Origin: Sphaerochaeta associata
Lineage (GTDB): Bacteria > Spirochaetota > Spirochaetia > Sphaerochaetales > Sphaerochaetaceae
Direction of reading: 5' to 3'
NCBI RefSeq assembly: GCF_022869165.1
Contig: NZ_CP094929.1
Location: 2,604,001-2,668,000 of the forward strand
Length of the DNA: 64,000 nt
The translations under genes and the position numbers were made by a program. Each line of letters starts with the position of its first letter. Position 1 is the stretch's first letter. Shown here piece by piece: positions 34,461-43,509 of this stretch. Below the pieces are notes generated by a model that saw nothing but the letters and a program-made list of their open reading frames with translations, had not been told where the DNA came from and did not search any database.

Positions 34461-35888
34461 TCAGCTCTGAAAGACCTTCACCTTCTGCTCAAGACGAATT
34501 CTGTCCCGGCCTTCCTGCAGACTCGACAGTTCGCCGGTTGCCCATGCCTGAACCACCAGATTGCCAAGAGCAGTCGCCTCTACAGGTCCCGCATATACAG
34601 TAAGGCCGGTCAAGGAAGCGGTCCATTGGTCAAGAATCTCGTTCTTGCACCCTCCCCCGATGATGTACAGGGAAGTGAACTTGGTCTTCAGCACATCCTC
34701 CAGGTCCTTGATCGCCTTTTCGTAGGCACGTGCCAGTCCACGGTAGATGGCAACCATGTACTCGCCCTTGGAGGAAGGACGCGCAATACCATGCTCGTCA
34801 CACCAGCCGTTGATACGGTCGACCATCAGGTTGTCATAGGTGTTTGGCTTGAGAAAACGGCCGTCGGCCGGGTCTATATACCCCTGGTAGTCCTGACAGA
34901 GCAACGTCTGCTCGTCCAGTTCCTTCCAGCTGATGGGCTGACCCTCCTCACGCTCCCAGTGCCGTACACACTCCTGCTGTATCCACATTCCCATGATGTT
35001 CTTCAGAAAGCGCACGTTGCCGCTTGCTGCAATCTCATTGGTGAAACCACTCTCCATGGTCAGGGCGTCGGTCAGAGGGGAAGCGAGCTCCACCCCCAGC
35101 AGCGACCAAGTACCACTGGAGATATACAGCGGGGTCTCTCCCTCGGCGGCAGGGACTGCAGCCACAGCACTTGCAGTGTCATGTGCAGCGCTTGCGATCA
35201 CCACAACGCCCTTCGGGGCGCACACCTCATGAGCCACCTCCTCGGTCAAGGGACCGAGAATGGTGCCGCTGTCCACTATCCGGCCGAACAGGGATCGGTC
35301 GAATTGCATCTCATCGATAAGGTCCCAGGCCCAATCGCCGGTTCTCGGGTCATAGAGCTGGGTTGTCGAAGCATGGGTCCGCTCGTTTTTCATGACCGAG
35401 CACAGCCAATACGCAAGCAGGTCGGGCACCGACAGGTAGTGCCGGGCGGCCTTCATGGCATCCGGCCGTTCCTGCTGCATGGCGGCAAGCTGATACAAGG
35501 TGTTGAACGGTTGGAAGGCGATGCCTGTCCGTTCATAGATGCGCATTTTGCCACCGAGACGGGAGGAAACCTTCTCGATCATACCGTCGGTCCGGCTGTC
35601 ACGATAGTGATAACACAGTGAAACCAAGCCGCCTTTTTCATCGGTGAGGACATAGTCCACACCCCAGGTGTCGATTCCGATGGAGGTTATCTGATCAGGG
35701 TACAGGGCAAAGGCCTTCTTCAACCCCGTCTTGATCTCACTGAACAGACTCTGGAGGTTCCAGTAGAACGAACCAAGAATCTGGTCGTTGTGGGTCACAA
35801 ACCTATGCACAACTTCAAACTGCTTCAGATCCCCTACCAAAACCCGACCGTTGGAGGCTCCCAAGTCGATGGCAATATGCTTGTTCAT
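34461..35888 (-). CDS. rhaB: rhamnulokinase-type FGGY sugar kinase
   Basis: This 475-residue kinase resembles RhaB, which phosphorylates L-rhamnulose at O1. Landmarks are IAIDLGASNGRV (N-terminal phosphate loop), IDTWGVDYVL, ASAAHDTASAVAAVPA, YISSGTWSLLGVE and the C-terminal ATP site IIGGGCKNE. ATG at 35888 follows AAGGAG. It starts two bases after the zinc dehydrogenase stop and ends the DeoR-led unit. It is the only kinase near rhaA and the aldolase, so it is probably the rhamnose-pathway kinase. It could instead act on another ketose made by its co-transcribed dehydrogenases. Confidence 0.82.
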   Translation of the reverse strand: MNKHIAIDLGASNGRVLVGDLKQFEVVHRFVTHNDQILGSFYWNLQSLFSEIKTGLKKAFALYPDQITSIGIDTWGVDYVLTDEKGGLVSLCYHYRDSRTDGMIEKVSSRLGGKMRIYERTGIAFQPFNTLYQLAAMQQERPDAMKAARHYLSVPDLLAYWLCSVMKNERTHASTTQLYDPRTGDWAWDLIDEMQFDRSLFGRIVDSGTILGPLTEEVAHEVCAPKGVVVIASAAHDTASAVAAVPAAEGETPLYISSGTWSLLGVELASPLTDALTMESGFTNEIAASGNVRFLKNIMGMWIQQECVRHWEREEGQPISWKELDEQTLLCQDYQGYIDPADGRFLKPNTYDNLMVDRINGWCDEHGIARPSSKGEYMVAIYRGLARAYEKAIKDLEDVLKTKFTSLYIIGGGCKNEILDQWTASLTGLTVYAGPVEATALGNLVVQAWATGELSSLQEGRDRIRLEQKVKVFQS

Positions 35889-35890
35889 CC

Positions 35891-37165
35891 TTACTCCTTG
35901 ACTCGTTTGGTGCAATGCTCGAGCAGATAGGCCTCAGCTTCTGCCGACCACAAGCCGTTGTGCTTCTCCACCAGCTTTGCAAGCTCGGCAAAAACTGGAT
36001 TGGTCTTTCCAAGCTCTGCAAGGTCGGTGAGGGCCACCAGGGGGAAATCCAGATGCGTATACATCATCTTCTTGCCGCCGGGAATGTTGGGCAGGTTGAT
36101 CACAGCCTCGGGGACTGCAGAGAGGCCTCCGATATGGGTGACCATGGCCGAGGGATTGATCAAGCCTTTTTCCATCAGCATCAGCGATTCGCGCATATCG
36201 TCGGTATTGCCGCCGCTGGTTCCGACAATGTGGGTGGAGGCATAGTGAACGTTGTAGAAGTTCAAACTGGCGGTGAAGTCGGTTTTGTTGGGACCTGCGA
36301 AAAAGTTCAAGCATCCATCCTTGGCAAGGATGGCGTCAGCCTGCTCGACCAAAGCCCGTACCGGCGCCATCACCATAACATCGTCATACCCCTTGCCATC
36401 GGTGAGCTCCATCAGCTTGGCAACCGGGTCGCTGAACTCCTTGGTGTTGAGATAAATCAGCTCCACACCGTTGTTCTTTGCATCCTCAACGCTGTACAGG
36501 CTCGCCGCACGCTTGAGCCGGGCATCATCGATATCGGTGACCACCAACCGACCGGGCTTGCGGTGGGTGTTGTGCAAGGCATAGTCGATGGCAGAGAGGC
36601 CCATCGGGCCGACACCGGCCAATACGGCGAGATTGCCACCTTCCACAATACCCATCTGGTGGACATAGCTGCCATTTGTGGTGTGATACATGGCATGGAA
36701 GGTTCCCACGACACAGGAAACCGGCTCGGCGAGACTGCCGAGGAAGAATGCATCGCCTTCGTAGGGAAGCAGGCAGTCAAGCTCCATCACCTGATGAGGG
36801 ATGATCACATAGGTCGCATCACCCCCAATGTAGGGGAAGGAGTATCCGGGGGCATCGAGGGTTCCCTTGTAGTTGAGAGCCGGCTGGATGGAGAAGCGGG
36901 AACCCACCTTGAACTTGGACTGCCACTTTGCACCGACCTCTACGATTTCTCCGCAGAACTCATGACCGAGCATGATCGGGTTCTTGTCGATATCCTTGGG
37001 GATTCTCTTATGGTTGGGGCCCTGCTCGGCGGCTTTATGGTCGCTCATGCAGATACTGTTCGTAATGACTTTTGCAAGGATTTCGTCCTCAGCAATCTTG
37101 GGAAGTTCGAACTCTTCGAGCCTGAGATCATTGACTCCATAGAGTCGGATGGCACGTGTTTTCAT
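35891..37165 (-). CDS. zinc-binding dehydrogenase, SorE-like
   Basis: This is a 424-residue medium-chain dehydrogenase, longer than usual (about 350). It has Cys in SICMSDHKAAEQGPNH, the GHEFCGEIVEVG motif and Rossmann loop AGVGPMGLSAID. No four-cysteine structural zinc loop is seen; a QPALNYKGTLDAPGYSFPYI segment replaces it. It is reminiscent of L-sorbose-1-phosphate reductase (SorE) types that act on phosphorylated or free ketoses. AGGAG precedes the ATG at 37165, 9 bases after the SDR gene. Its substrate is unproven; its partners are a short-chain dehydrogenase and a ketose kinase. Confidence 0.8.
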   Translation of the reverse strand: MKTRAIRLYGVNDLRLEEFELPKIAEDEILAKVITNSICMSDHKAAEQGPNHKRIPKDIDKNPIMLGHEFCGEIVEVGAKWQSKFKVGSRFSIQPALNYKGTLDAPGYSFPYIGGDATYVIIPHQVMELDCLLPYEGDAFFLGSLAEPVSCVVGTFHAMYHTTNGSYVHQMGIVEGGNLAVLAGVGPMGLSAIDYALHNTHRKPGRLVVTDIDDARLKRAASLYSVEDAKNNGVELIYLNTKEFSDPVAKLMELTDGKGYDDVMVMAPVRALVEQADAILAKDGCLNFFAGPNKTDFTASLNFYNVHYASTHIVGTSGGNTDDMRESLMLMEKGLINPSAMVTHIGGLSAVPEAVINLPNIPGGKKMMYTHLDFPLVALTDLAELGKTNPVFAELAKLVEKHNGLWSAEAEAYLLEHCTKRVKE

Positions 37166-37174
37166 GTCTGTCTC

Positions 37175-38335
37175 CTAATTAAGCATGACCTGGCCGCCGG
37201 TCACCGGGACCGCCTGGCCTGTCTCGTAGGTCTGTTCGACTATGTAGAGGATCGCCTTCATGACATCTGCGGTTCTGCAACCGCGATTCATAGGGACCTT
37301 CGATTCATAGAACCGTCTTACATCTGCAACCGTCTTGGCCCCTGGAACCTTGCCGGCGTTAAGGTACTGCACAAACAAGCCCTTCTCGGGATCCGACCAC
37401 AAGGGGCCGTCAAGAAAATTTCCCGGGCATATGGCATTCACTTTGATATTATCCTCGACCAGTTCCAGGGCAAAGCTCTGCGTCAGGCCGATGGTGCCGA
37501 ATTTCGCCCCTGCATACGCTCCGTTCTTGTTCGAACCCTGCAGGCCCGACTTGCTGGAGATGGCGATGATGTCGGTATAGTAGGATAGCGAAGGAAGATT
37601 CTGCAGGGCCATCTGCCGGGAGGCGAACTTGGTGCAGATGAAAAAGCCTGTATAGTCAACGTTGGTGACGAATTGGAAGTCCTTCAACTGCATCGACTTG
37701 ACCGATCCGGCTCGAAGCACCCCTGCATTGGAGATGAACAAATCCATACTGCCTGTCTGCCTGGCTACTTCATCCATCATCTGTGCGACAGAGGTCTCAT
37801 CGGTCACATTGACCGCAAGCGGCTTTGCCACCGTGATGCACGCCTCATAGTTGAGCTCATCGGCCAGCTTCTTCGCTCCCTCAGCGTTCATATCTGCGAT
37901 ATACACAAAGGCTCCCATCTCCACCAGCGAGCGGACCATGCCTTCGCCGAAGCCCTGGGCACCGCCGGTAACCAAGGCGATCTTGTCCCGCACCACATCA
38001 GAGCGGCTCTCTGAAGGAGCAAGGGTGGGAAGGGCGCTCACCCCTTCTGCACGGGCGGCTTCGTCGTAATTTGTACCCAAACCGTACTGTACGGACAATC
38101 CGTCGATGCCGATCACTGCGGGATAGAGTTGGCGCTCATCCGTATAGGCTGAAAGCAAACGCTTCCAAAGGGCGCAGGCCTCCTCGACTGAGTCCCCTTC
38201 CCTTACTGCAGGAAGAAGCAGTGAAGGCTGCTTGTCAGAAGTCTGGTGCACAAAAAGGCCCTTCTGACCATCGAAGGTCAAGCCCCTGAGTACGGGTGCA
38301 ATTTCGTTGGCTAGATTGGAGGTAAACGTCGTCAT
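37175..38335 (-). CDS. short-chain dehydrogenase with N-terminal extension
   Basis: This 386-residue protein has a complete SDR core from about residue 118: GGAQGFGEGM (cofactor loop), ISNAGV, Ser in AISSKSG, and YAGAKFG (catalytic Tyr-Lys). The family is usually about 260 residues, so the first 115 are extra. They include the stretch LYPAVIGIDGLSVQYGLGTN, which faintly recalls the end of the aldolase part of bifunctional rhamnulose-phosphate aldolase/dehydrogenases, but this is weak. It likely oxidises or reduces a sugar, polyol or lactaldehyde. AAGGAG precedes the ATG, and it is tightly spaced within the DeoR-led unit. Confidence 0.8.
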   Translation of the reverse strand: MTTFTSNLANEIAPVLRGLTFDGQKGLFVHQTSDKQPSLLLPAVREGDSVEEACALWKRLLSAYTDERQLYPAVIGIDGLSVQYGLGTNYDEAARAEGVSALPTLAPSESRSDVVRDKIALVTGGAQGFGEGMVRSLVEMGAFVYIADMNAEGAKKLADELNYEACITVAKPLAVNVTDETSVAQMMDEVARQTGSMDLFISNAGVLRAGSVKSMQLKDFQFVTNVDYTGFFICTKFASRQMALQNLPSLSYYTDIIAISSKSGLQGSNKNGAYAGAKFGTIGLTQSFALELVEDNIKVNAICPGNFLDGPLWSDPEKGLFVQYLNAGKVPGAKTVADVRRFYESKVPMNRGCRTADVMKAILYIVEQTYETGQAVPVTGGQVMLN

Positions 38336-38344
38336 GGATTCTCC

Positions 38345-39661
38345 TTAGAATTTCTCGATGATCGCATAGGGGTCAAAGCTGTCCATGGCCCGCCCCAACA
38401 TGGCATACCGCTCAAGCCTGGATTGCAGACTCTTACCGGAGAGCGGATTCTCGGGATGGAACAGCCCCAGTCTTGCATCCACACTGCTGAGTTTCTCATG
38501 GGCGACGAGAGCCCAGGCAGAGTCGACCAGATGGCGTGCGTTGCTCTGAAGCAACTGAGGACAATTCATGCTTTGTCGGCTGGAGTTTATATCCACCCCG
38601 CTGATCTCCATCAAACCCCGCTCCTTGGCAAGCGACTGCAGGCGGGCCATCTGCTCCTTCGTATTACGCGGCGGCATATAGGTGACTGCCGGGAAACGGC
38701 AGTCGACCAGCAGGTCCATAAGCTCGACCAGAAAAGAGTCCTCAAACTCCTCGGCCTTCTTGTCTCCGGTCACACTATCGGCGATATCCCCAAGGTAGGC
38801 ATAGGCTGCAATGGCTCCTATGCTGTTGGAGAAGTCGACCACCTTGCGGACATCCATGCACTCCTGCCTATCTGGCTGGATGAAAAAACGTGGGAGGAAG
38901 TTGCTTTTATAGACTCCCAAAAGGTCATAGGCATAGTGGGGATTGTTCTCGTCCAACAACAGGGATTGCAGTTTGGAAGAGAGGGGAAGACCGAGGGAGG
39001 AAAGCAGGAAACGTACCAGCTTCTCCCCTTTGCCGAACATCCGTATGCTCTGACCGGCCATGGCATACAGGATATGGCGCTCGGTAACCGAACCGCCTTC
39101 AGAAAAACGGGAGAGAGGAAGTACATCGCGCTCGAAGTCAAGGTCGAAACCGTAACGGCCCACCAAGGCCTGCAATGCCTCGACCTGCGCCCTGTTGCGC
39201 TTGTTCCGGACTTCCTGCAGCGGCTTGAGAAAAGAAGCGACCGCAGGAATGTGTTGTTTTGCAACACCATGGACACACATGTAGACGATGCCCTCACTAT
39301 CGGGATTGTTGATTTTCCGGTTTGCAAGGGGGGTATCGAGAAAGCTCACCCTCAGCTCAAAGCCTACGGTTGTTGCAATGCCGATGTTCCGACCGGATTC
39401 CAGCATCTCGGCGGCGGCCCCGATGCTGTCGTGGTCGATGCTGCCTACAATTCCGAGGCCTGCCTTCCAGGCCGCATACGCGGCCGCAGCAGGCTCGTAG
39501 GGGCTGAAGGAATAGGTGGTATGCACATGGTTGTTCACCTCCTCGGTGACCGTACGGCCAAGCTCACCCCCCCGTATCAGGGAGCCGAGCTTCACCGAGG
39601 CGGCCATGCGAGTCGAGGCATCACGATCATTGATATCCCGTTCAAGCGTCTGTATATCCAT
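38345..39661 (-). CDS. PHP-domain metal-dependent phosphoesterase-like protein
   Basis: This 438-residue protein has a PHP domain. The first metal motif is NNHVHTTYSFSPYEP (HxH) at about residue 43, SIDHDS gives the second, and GFELRVSF and further His/Asp residues follow. PHP proteins hydrolyse phosphate esters with two or three metals; the relatives range from histidinol phosphatase to polymerase subunits. The long C-terminal half is not recognised. AAGGAA precedes the ATG. It lies between the E1 gene and the SDR gene, 9 bases from each, so a phosphosugar or cofactor substrate is a sensible guess only. Confidence 0.78.
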   Translation of the reverse strand: MDIQTLERDINDRDASTRMAASVKLGSLIRGGELGRTVTEEVNNHVHTTYSFSPYEPAAAAYAAWKAGLGIVGSIDHDSIGAAAEMLESGRNIGIATTVGFELRVSFLDTPLANRKINNPDSEGIVYMCVHGVAKQHIPAVASFLKPLQEVRNKRNRAQVEALQALVGRYGFDLDFERDVLPLSRFSEGGSVTERHILYAMAGQSIRMFGKGEKLVRFLLSSLGLPLSSKLQSLLLDENNPHYAYDLLGVYKSNFLPRFFIQPDRQECMDVRKVVDFSNSIGAIAAYAYLGDIADSVTGDKKAEEFEDSFLVELMDLLVDCRFPAVTYMPPRNTKEQMARLQSLAKERGLMEISGVDINSSRQSMNCPQLLQSNARHLVDSAWALVAHEKLSSVDARLGLFHPENPLSGKSLQSRLERYAMLGRAMDSFDPYAIIEKF

Positions 39662-39670
39662 GGCTCTTCC

Positions 39671-42124
39671 TTAGACTCCCTTCCGGCTTGTTCTGAAGAA
39701 CTCACCGTCGGTGAAGTTGTGCTTGGGCGTATAGCCGGCGATGGGAAGAATCTGCTCGTGGATGGCATCCAGGATGCTGGAAGGCTGGGCGAAATAGTAC
39801 TCCTCCATCTCAGCAGGCGGGGTGATCCAGTTCTTCGATCCAGCAATGACAATCGGGGCATCGAGGTGCTCAAAGGCAAGTCTTGAGAGATTGCTTGCAA
39901 CCGTGTGCAGATAACTGCCGCGTTCTGCGCTGTCGGTTACCATTACACAGCGACCGGTCTTCCTGACCGACTCGATGAGCATCTCGTACTTGAGCGGGTT
40001 GATCCACCTGAGGTCGATGACCTCGGCCGACAGACCATGCTCGGCAAGCTTGTCCGCTGCTGCAATGGCGGTGTACAAGGCGGGTCCAAGGGCCACCAAG
40101 GTTACATCCTTTCCTTCGCGTCTGATGGCGGGTTCCCCTTCGGGTATCTCGTAGTAGCCCTCGGGAACACCTCCCTTTTCGAACATCTCACCGATTCCGT
40201 AGAGCTTCTGGCTCTCGAAGAAGACAACCGGGTCGGTCCCACGCAGTGCGTAGTTGAGCATGCCCTTCACATCGTAGGGAGTCGCCGGGTACATCGCCTT
40301 GAGCCCTGGAACAGAGGCTACCATGCTGGTCCACTCCTGCGAGTGCTGTGCTCCGTACTTGTTGCCCACCGACACGCGCAACACCAGCGGCATCTTCAGC
40401 ACACCGGCGCTCATGGCCTGCCACTTGGGCATCTGATTGAAGACCTCGTCTCCAGCACATCCGAGGAAGTCGCAATACATCAATTCAACGACGGCACGCC
40501 CGCCGGCCATCGCGTAGCCGACGCCGCTGCCGACGATTGCAGACTCGGCGATCGGGGAGTTGAAGAATCGGGAGGGAGGAAGCAGCTCGGTCAGACCGCG
40601 GTAGCAGGCGAACGCCCCACCCCAGTCACGATGATCCTCGCCGTAGGCGATCATGGTCGGATCGATGGAGAATCGGTGGGCCATGGCTTCGAAGACAGCA
40701 TCACGATATTGATACTGACGGGCTGCGGGATACTCCTTCCCGTTCTCGTCGTAGGCATAGCGGTTGCGCTTTGCAATCTGCTGCACCCTGGGATTCTCTT
40801 CAAGGCTCTGCAACATGGCCGGCTTTGCATCGTCGAACTTCTCGACGCTGCCGTTGGAGAACATCACAGATTCGACAAAAGCCTCATCCACCATCGGACT
40901 GAGCTTGGGATCGACGGTGATCTGCAGCGTCATTCTCATCTTCTCTTCAAGCAATACGTCCATTGCATCAAGGTCTGCCTGGACAAGCACTCCGTTTTCG
41001 ATCAGATAGTTGCCATAGGCTACAATCGGATCCTGATTGCGGAACGCTTCCAGCTCTTCCTTGCTGCGATAGGTCATTGCATCGCTTGGGCTATGGCCGC
41101 TGTAGCGGTAGGTCAGGGTATCCAGGAAGGCAGGCCCCTCACCCTTGAGCAGCAGCTCCTTCTTTCGGGCAGTTGCATCGGCTACCGCCAAGGGATTGAA
41201 GCCGTCGACCCTTTCTGTGTGCATGGAGTACTCGTTGATGGCAGCACCTACGCGTGCGGCCACCTTGTAGCCCATGGTCTCGCCGATGGGCTGGCCGCCC
41301 ATGGCATACAGGTTGTCGAAGCAGTTGAGCATGAACGGGGGATAGCCGGGATTCTCCTCCCACAAGGTCTTGTACTGGTCCATGGAGGAGAGCACCAACC
41401 CTTCATAAACAGGGCCGCGGGCAAGCGAGCCGTCGCCGATGTTGGCGATGACGATGCCCTTCTTGCGGTTGATTTTCTTATACAGGGCTGCTCCAACGGC
41501 GATGGTGCAGGAACCTCCGACGATTGCGTTGTTGGGCATGCTGCCGAAGGGCTTGAAGAACGTGTGCATCGAACCGCCCAGGCCTGCATTGAACCCCGTC
41601 TTCTTGGCATAGATTTCCGCCAATGCACCATAGAGCACAAAGTTCTCTGCGGTGTCCCGAACATCCTTGCCGGGGAAGTGGGAGGCGATTACCTTGTAGG
41701 TCTCTCCGTTCATGAATCCTTCCATGATGGCAAGCAGGTCCTTGTCCTCCATCTTATGGATGGCCGACATGCTCTTGGCCAGGATTTCTCCATGACTGCG
41801 GTGCGAACCGAAGATCTGATCCTCGGGCTCAAGCACCATGGCCTGTCCTACAGCAGCACTCTCCTGCCCCGCTGAAAGGTGGGCGGGACCCTTGTGATTA
41901 TAGCTGATCCCCTGATACACCCCTTCTTTCTTGATGGTGTCGAGCATGGTCTCGAATTTGCGGATAAGCAGCATGTCATAATAGGCACGAACCAGGCGGT
42001 CCTTTCCGTATAGCTTGAGCTCCTTCTTGAAATCACTCTGGTACTGGTTCACCGGAATGGAAGGGGTCTTGATAATCTGTTTTTCCCTCAGTGTTGCAGG
42101 GTCGAACGGTAGTGTTTTGGACAT
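39671..42124 (-). CDS. 2-oxoacid dehydrogenase-type E1, alpha and beta subunits fused
   Basis: This 817-residue thiamine-diphosphate enzyme fuses the alpha (about 30-450) and beta (about 480-800) chains of the pyruvate/acetoin dehydrogenase E1 family. Alpha has GSHRSHGEILAK, the TPP motif beginning GDGSLARGPVYEGL and the loop YRYSGHSPSDAMTYRSKEE. Beta has YGEDHRDWGGAF, FNSPIAESAIVGSGVGYAMAG and GAQHSQEW. The distance from GDG to the closing Asn is about 38 residues instead of 24-27, and the usual NN is DN. It works with the E2 and E3 genes just upstream. The true substrate could be pyruvate, acetoin or a keto-sugar. Confidence 0.85.
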   Translation of the reverse strand: MSKTLPFDPATLREKQIIKTPSIPVNQYQSDFKKELKLYGKDRLVRAYYDMLLIRKFETMLDTIKKEGVYQGISYNHKGPAHLSAGQESAAVGQAMVLEPEDQIFGSHRSHGEILAKSMSAIHKMEDKDLLAIMEGFMNGETYKVIASHFPGKDVRDTAENFVLYGALAEIYAKKTGFNAGLGGSMHTFFKPFGSMPNNAIVGGSCTIAVGAALYKKINRKKGIVIANIGDGSLARGPVYEGLVLSSMDQYKTLWEENPGYPPFMLNCFDNLYAMGGQPIGETMGYKVAARVGAAINEYSMHTERVDGFNPLAVADATARKKELLLKGEGPAFLDTLTYRYSGHSPSDAMTYRSKEELEAFRNQDPIVAYGNYLIENGVLVQADLDAMDVLLEEKMRMTLQITVDPKLSPMVDEAFVESVMFSNGSVEKFDDAKPAMLQSLEENPRVQQIAKRNRYAYDENGKEYPAARQYQYRDAVFEAMAHRFSIDPTMIAYGEDHRDWGGAFACYRGLTELLPPSRFFNSPIAESAIVGSGVGYAMAGGRAVVELMYCDFLGCAGDEVFNQMPKWQAMSAGVLKMPLVLRVSVGNKYGAQHSQEWTSMVASVPGLKAMYPATPYDVKGMLNYALRGTDPVVFFESQKLYGIGEMFEKGGVPEGYYEIPEGEPAIRREGKDVTLVALGPALYTAIAAADKLAEHGLSAEVIDLRWINPLKYEMLIESVRKTGRCVMVTDSAERGSYLHTVASNLSRLAFEHLDAPIVIAGSKNWITPPAEMEEYYFAQPSSILDAIHEQILPIAGYTPKHNFTDGEFFRTSRKGV

Positions 42125-42147
42125 AATAACTCCTTATCTTTGCATCC

Positions 42148-43500
42148 TTACAGGGTATGGTCGAGCTGGAAACAAGCATCCTTGATCAGCTCGGACACAC
42201 TGGGATGGGGAAATACGATTTCTTTGACATCCTGGACACGCAACTCGGCCTCGATAAGTGCCGAAGCGCCCCAGATCATCTCACTGCTGTAGGGTCCGAG
42301 CAGGTGGACACCGACGATGGCACCGGTCTGTGCATGGCAGATCACCTTTACCAAGCCGGCACCCTTTTTGCCGTGCTCGGCCAAGAACCTTCCATTGGAA
42401 CGCATCTGCACTGTCTGGCTCTTGACGGGGATGCCAAGCTTCGCAGCCTCCGCTTCGGTGATGCCGCAGCCCGCAGATTCCGGATTGCCGTAGACCGCCC
42501 AAGGGATTGCCTGATAGCGCATTCGCATCGATCTGGAACCGAATATATTGGAGACGGCAACCTCCGCCATGCGCGAGGCGCTGTGGGCCAGCAGCGAGCG
42601 GCCGTTGACATCACCGATGGCATAGACCGTGGCAAGGTTTGTCTGCATGCGGTCATTGACCACCACACCCCGCCTGTCGATATCCAGCCCCAGCTTCTCA
42701 AGGCCCTGGGTGTTGGGCTTGCGGCCCACGCTCATCAGCACCATGGAAGCTGCAATGGATTTCTTCTCACCCTTTGCATCGGTATAGAGCACGGATTCGG
42801 GTGTAATTTCCTCGACCTTGCAGCCAAGGTGAAAATCGACGGCCTTGAGCTCGCGGCGCATGAGCTTTGCAAACTCACCATCCATCATCGGAAGGATTTC
42901 ACTCATCATCTCGATGACCGTGACCTTGGTCCCTATCATGGAAAAGAAGGAAGCGAATTCAATGCCGATGACACCGCCGCCGATGACCACCAGCGAAGAC
43001 GGGATTTCCTTGATCTCCAATATCCCGTCGCTGGTCAACACATGATCGAGCTTGGAGCCGGGTATCGGGGGAACGAAGGGAGAACTGCCGGTTGCAATGA
43101 TCAGGTACGAACCCTCGTAGACCGTATCGCCTACCTGCACATGATGGGCGTCAAGAAACTGCGCCTCGCCGAACACGGTCTGCACCTTGTTCGATTTCAT
43201 CAAGAACTCGATGCCGCTTCTCAGCGTCCTTATCGTCTCTTCCTTCCAAGCCATGGCATCCAAAAGGCTGAAGGAAACGCCCTCTGCCTGCACTCCGAAC
43301 TGCTTGCCGTCCTGGGCGTGGGCGTAGAGCTTGGCACTGTTGAGCAGACTTTTAGTGGGGATGCAGCCGCGGTTGGTGCAAACTCCCCCGAAGTGCTCCT
43401 TCTCAATGATGAGGACCTTTTTACCCAGTGCCCCTGCCCGCTCAGCGGCGACGTATCCGCCGGGGCCGCTGCCCACCACAATCAAATCAAAGCTATCCAT
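42148..43500 (-). CDS. lpdA: dihydrolipoyl dehydrogenase (E3)
   Basis: This 450-residue flavoprotein reoxidises the lipoyl groups of E2 with NAD+. It has the FAD loop VVGSGPGGYVAAERAG, the redox disulphide GGVCTNRGCIPTKS, the NAD loop VVIGGGVIGIEFASF, and the C-terminal catalytic His in HPHPSVSE form (FPHPSVSEL: His-Pro with Glu). TAGGAG precedes the ATG. It lies between E2 (9 bases) and the fused E1 (23 bases), so it is dedicated to this complex. Confidence 0.92.
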   Translation of the reverse strand: MDSFDLIVVGSGPGGYVAAERAGALGKKVLIIEKEHFGGVCTNRGCIPTKSLLNSAKLYAHAQDGKQFGVQAEGVSFSLLDAMAWKEETIRTLRSGIEFLMKSNKVQTVFGEAQFLDAHHVQVGDTVYEGSYLIIATGSSPFVPPIPGSKLDHVLTSDGILEIKEIPSSLVVIGGGVIGIEFASFFSMIGTKVTVIEMMSEILPMMDGEFAKLMRRELKAVDFHLGCKVEEITPESVLYTDAKGEKKSIAASMVLMSVGRKPNTQGLEKLGLDIDRRGVVVNDRMQTNLATVYAIGDVNGRSLLAHSASRMAEVAVSNIFGSRSMRMRYQAIPWAVYGNPESAGCGITEAEAAKLGIPVKSQTVQMRSNGRFLAEHGKKGAGLVKVICHAQTGAIVGVHLLGPYSSEMIWGASALIEAELRVQDVKEIVFPHPSVSELIKDACFQLDHTL

Positions 43501-43509
43501 ACCGTTCTC

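Noticed and set aside
39905-41875. A 656-codon plus-strand frame opposite the fused E1 gene, and similar frames opposite E3, the SDR/zinc dehydrogenase genes and the PHP gene
   Set aside because: All are mirror frames of strongly supported minus-strand enzymes and translate to His/Gly-rich nonsense without domains.
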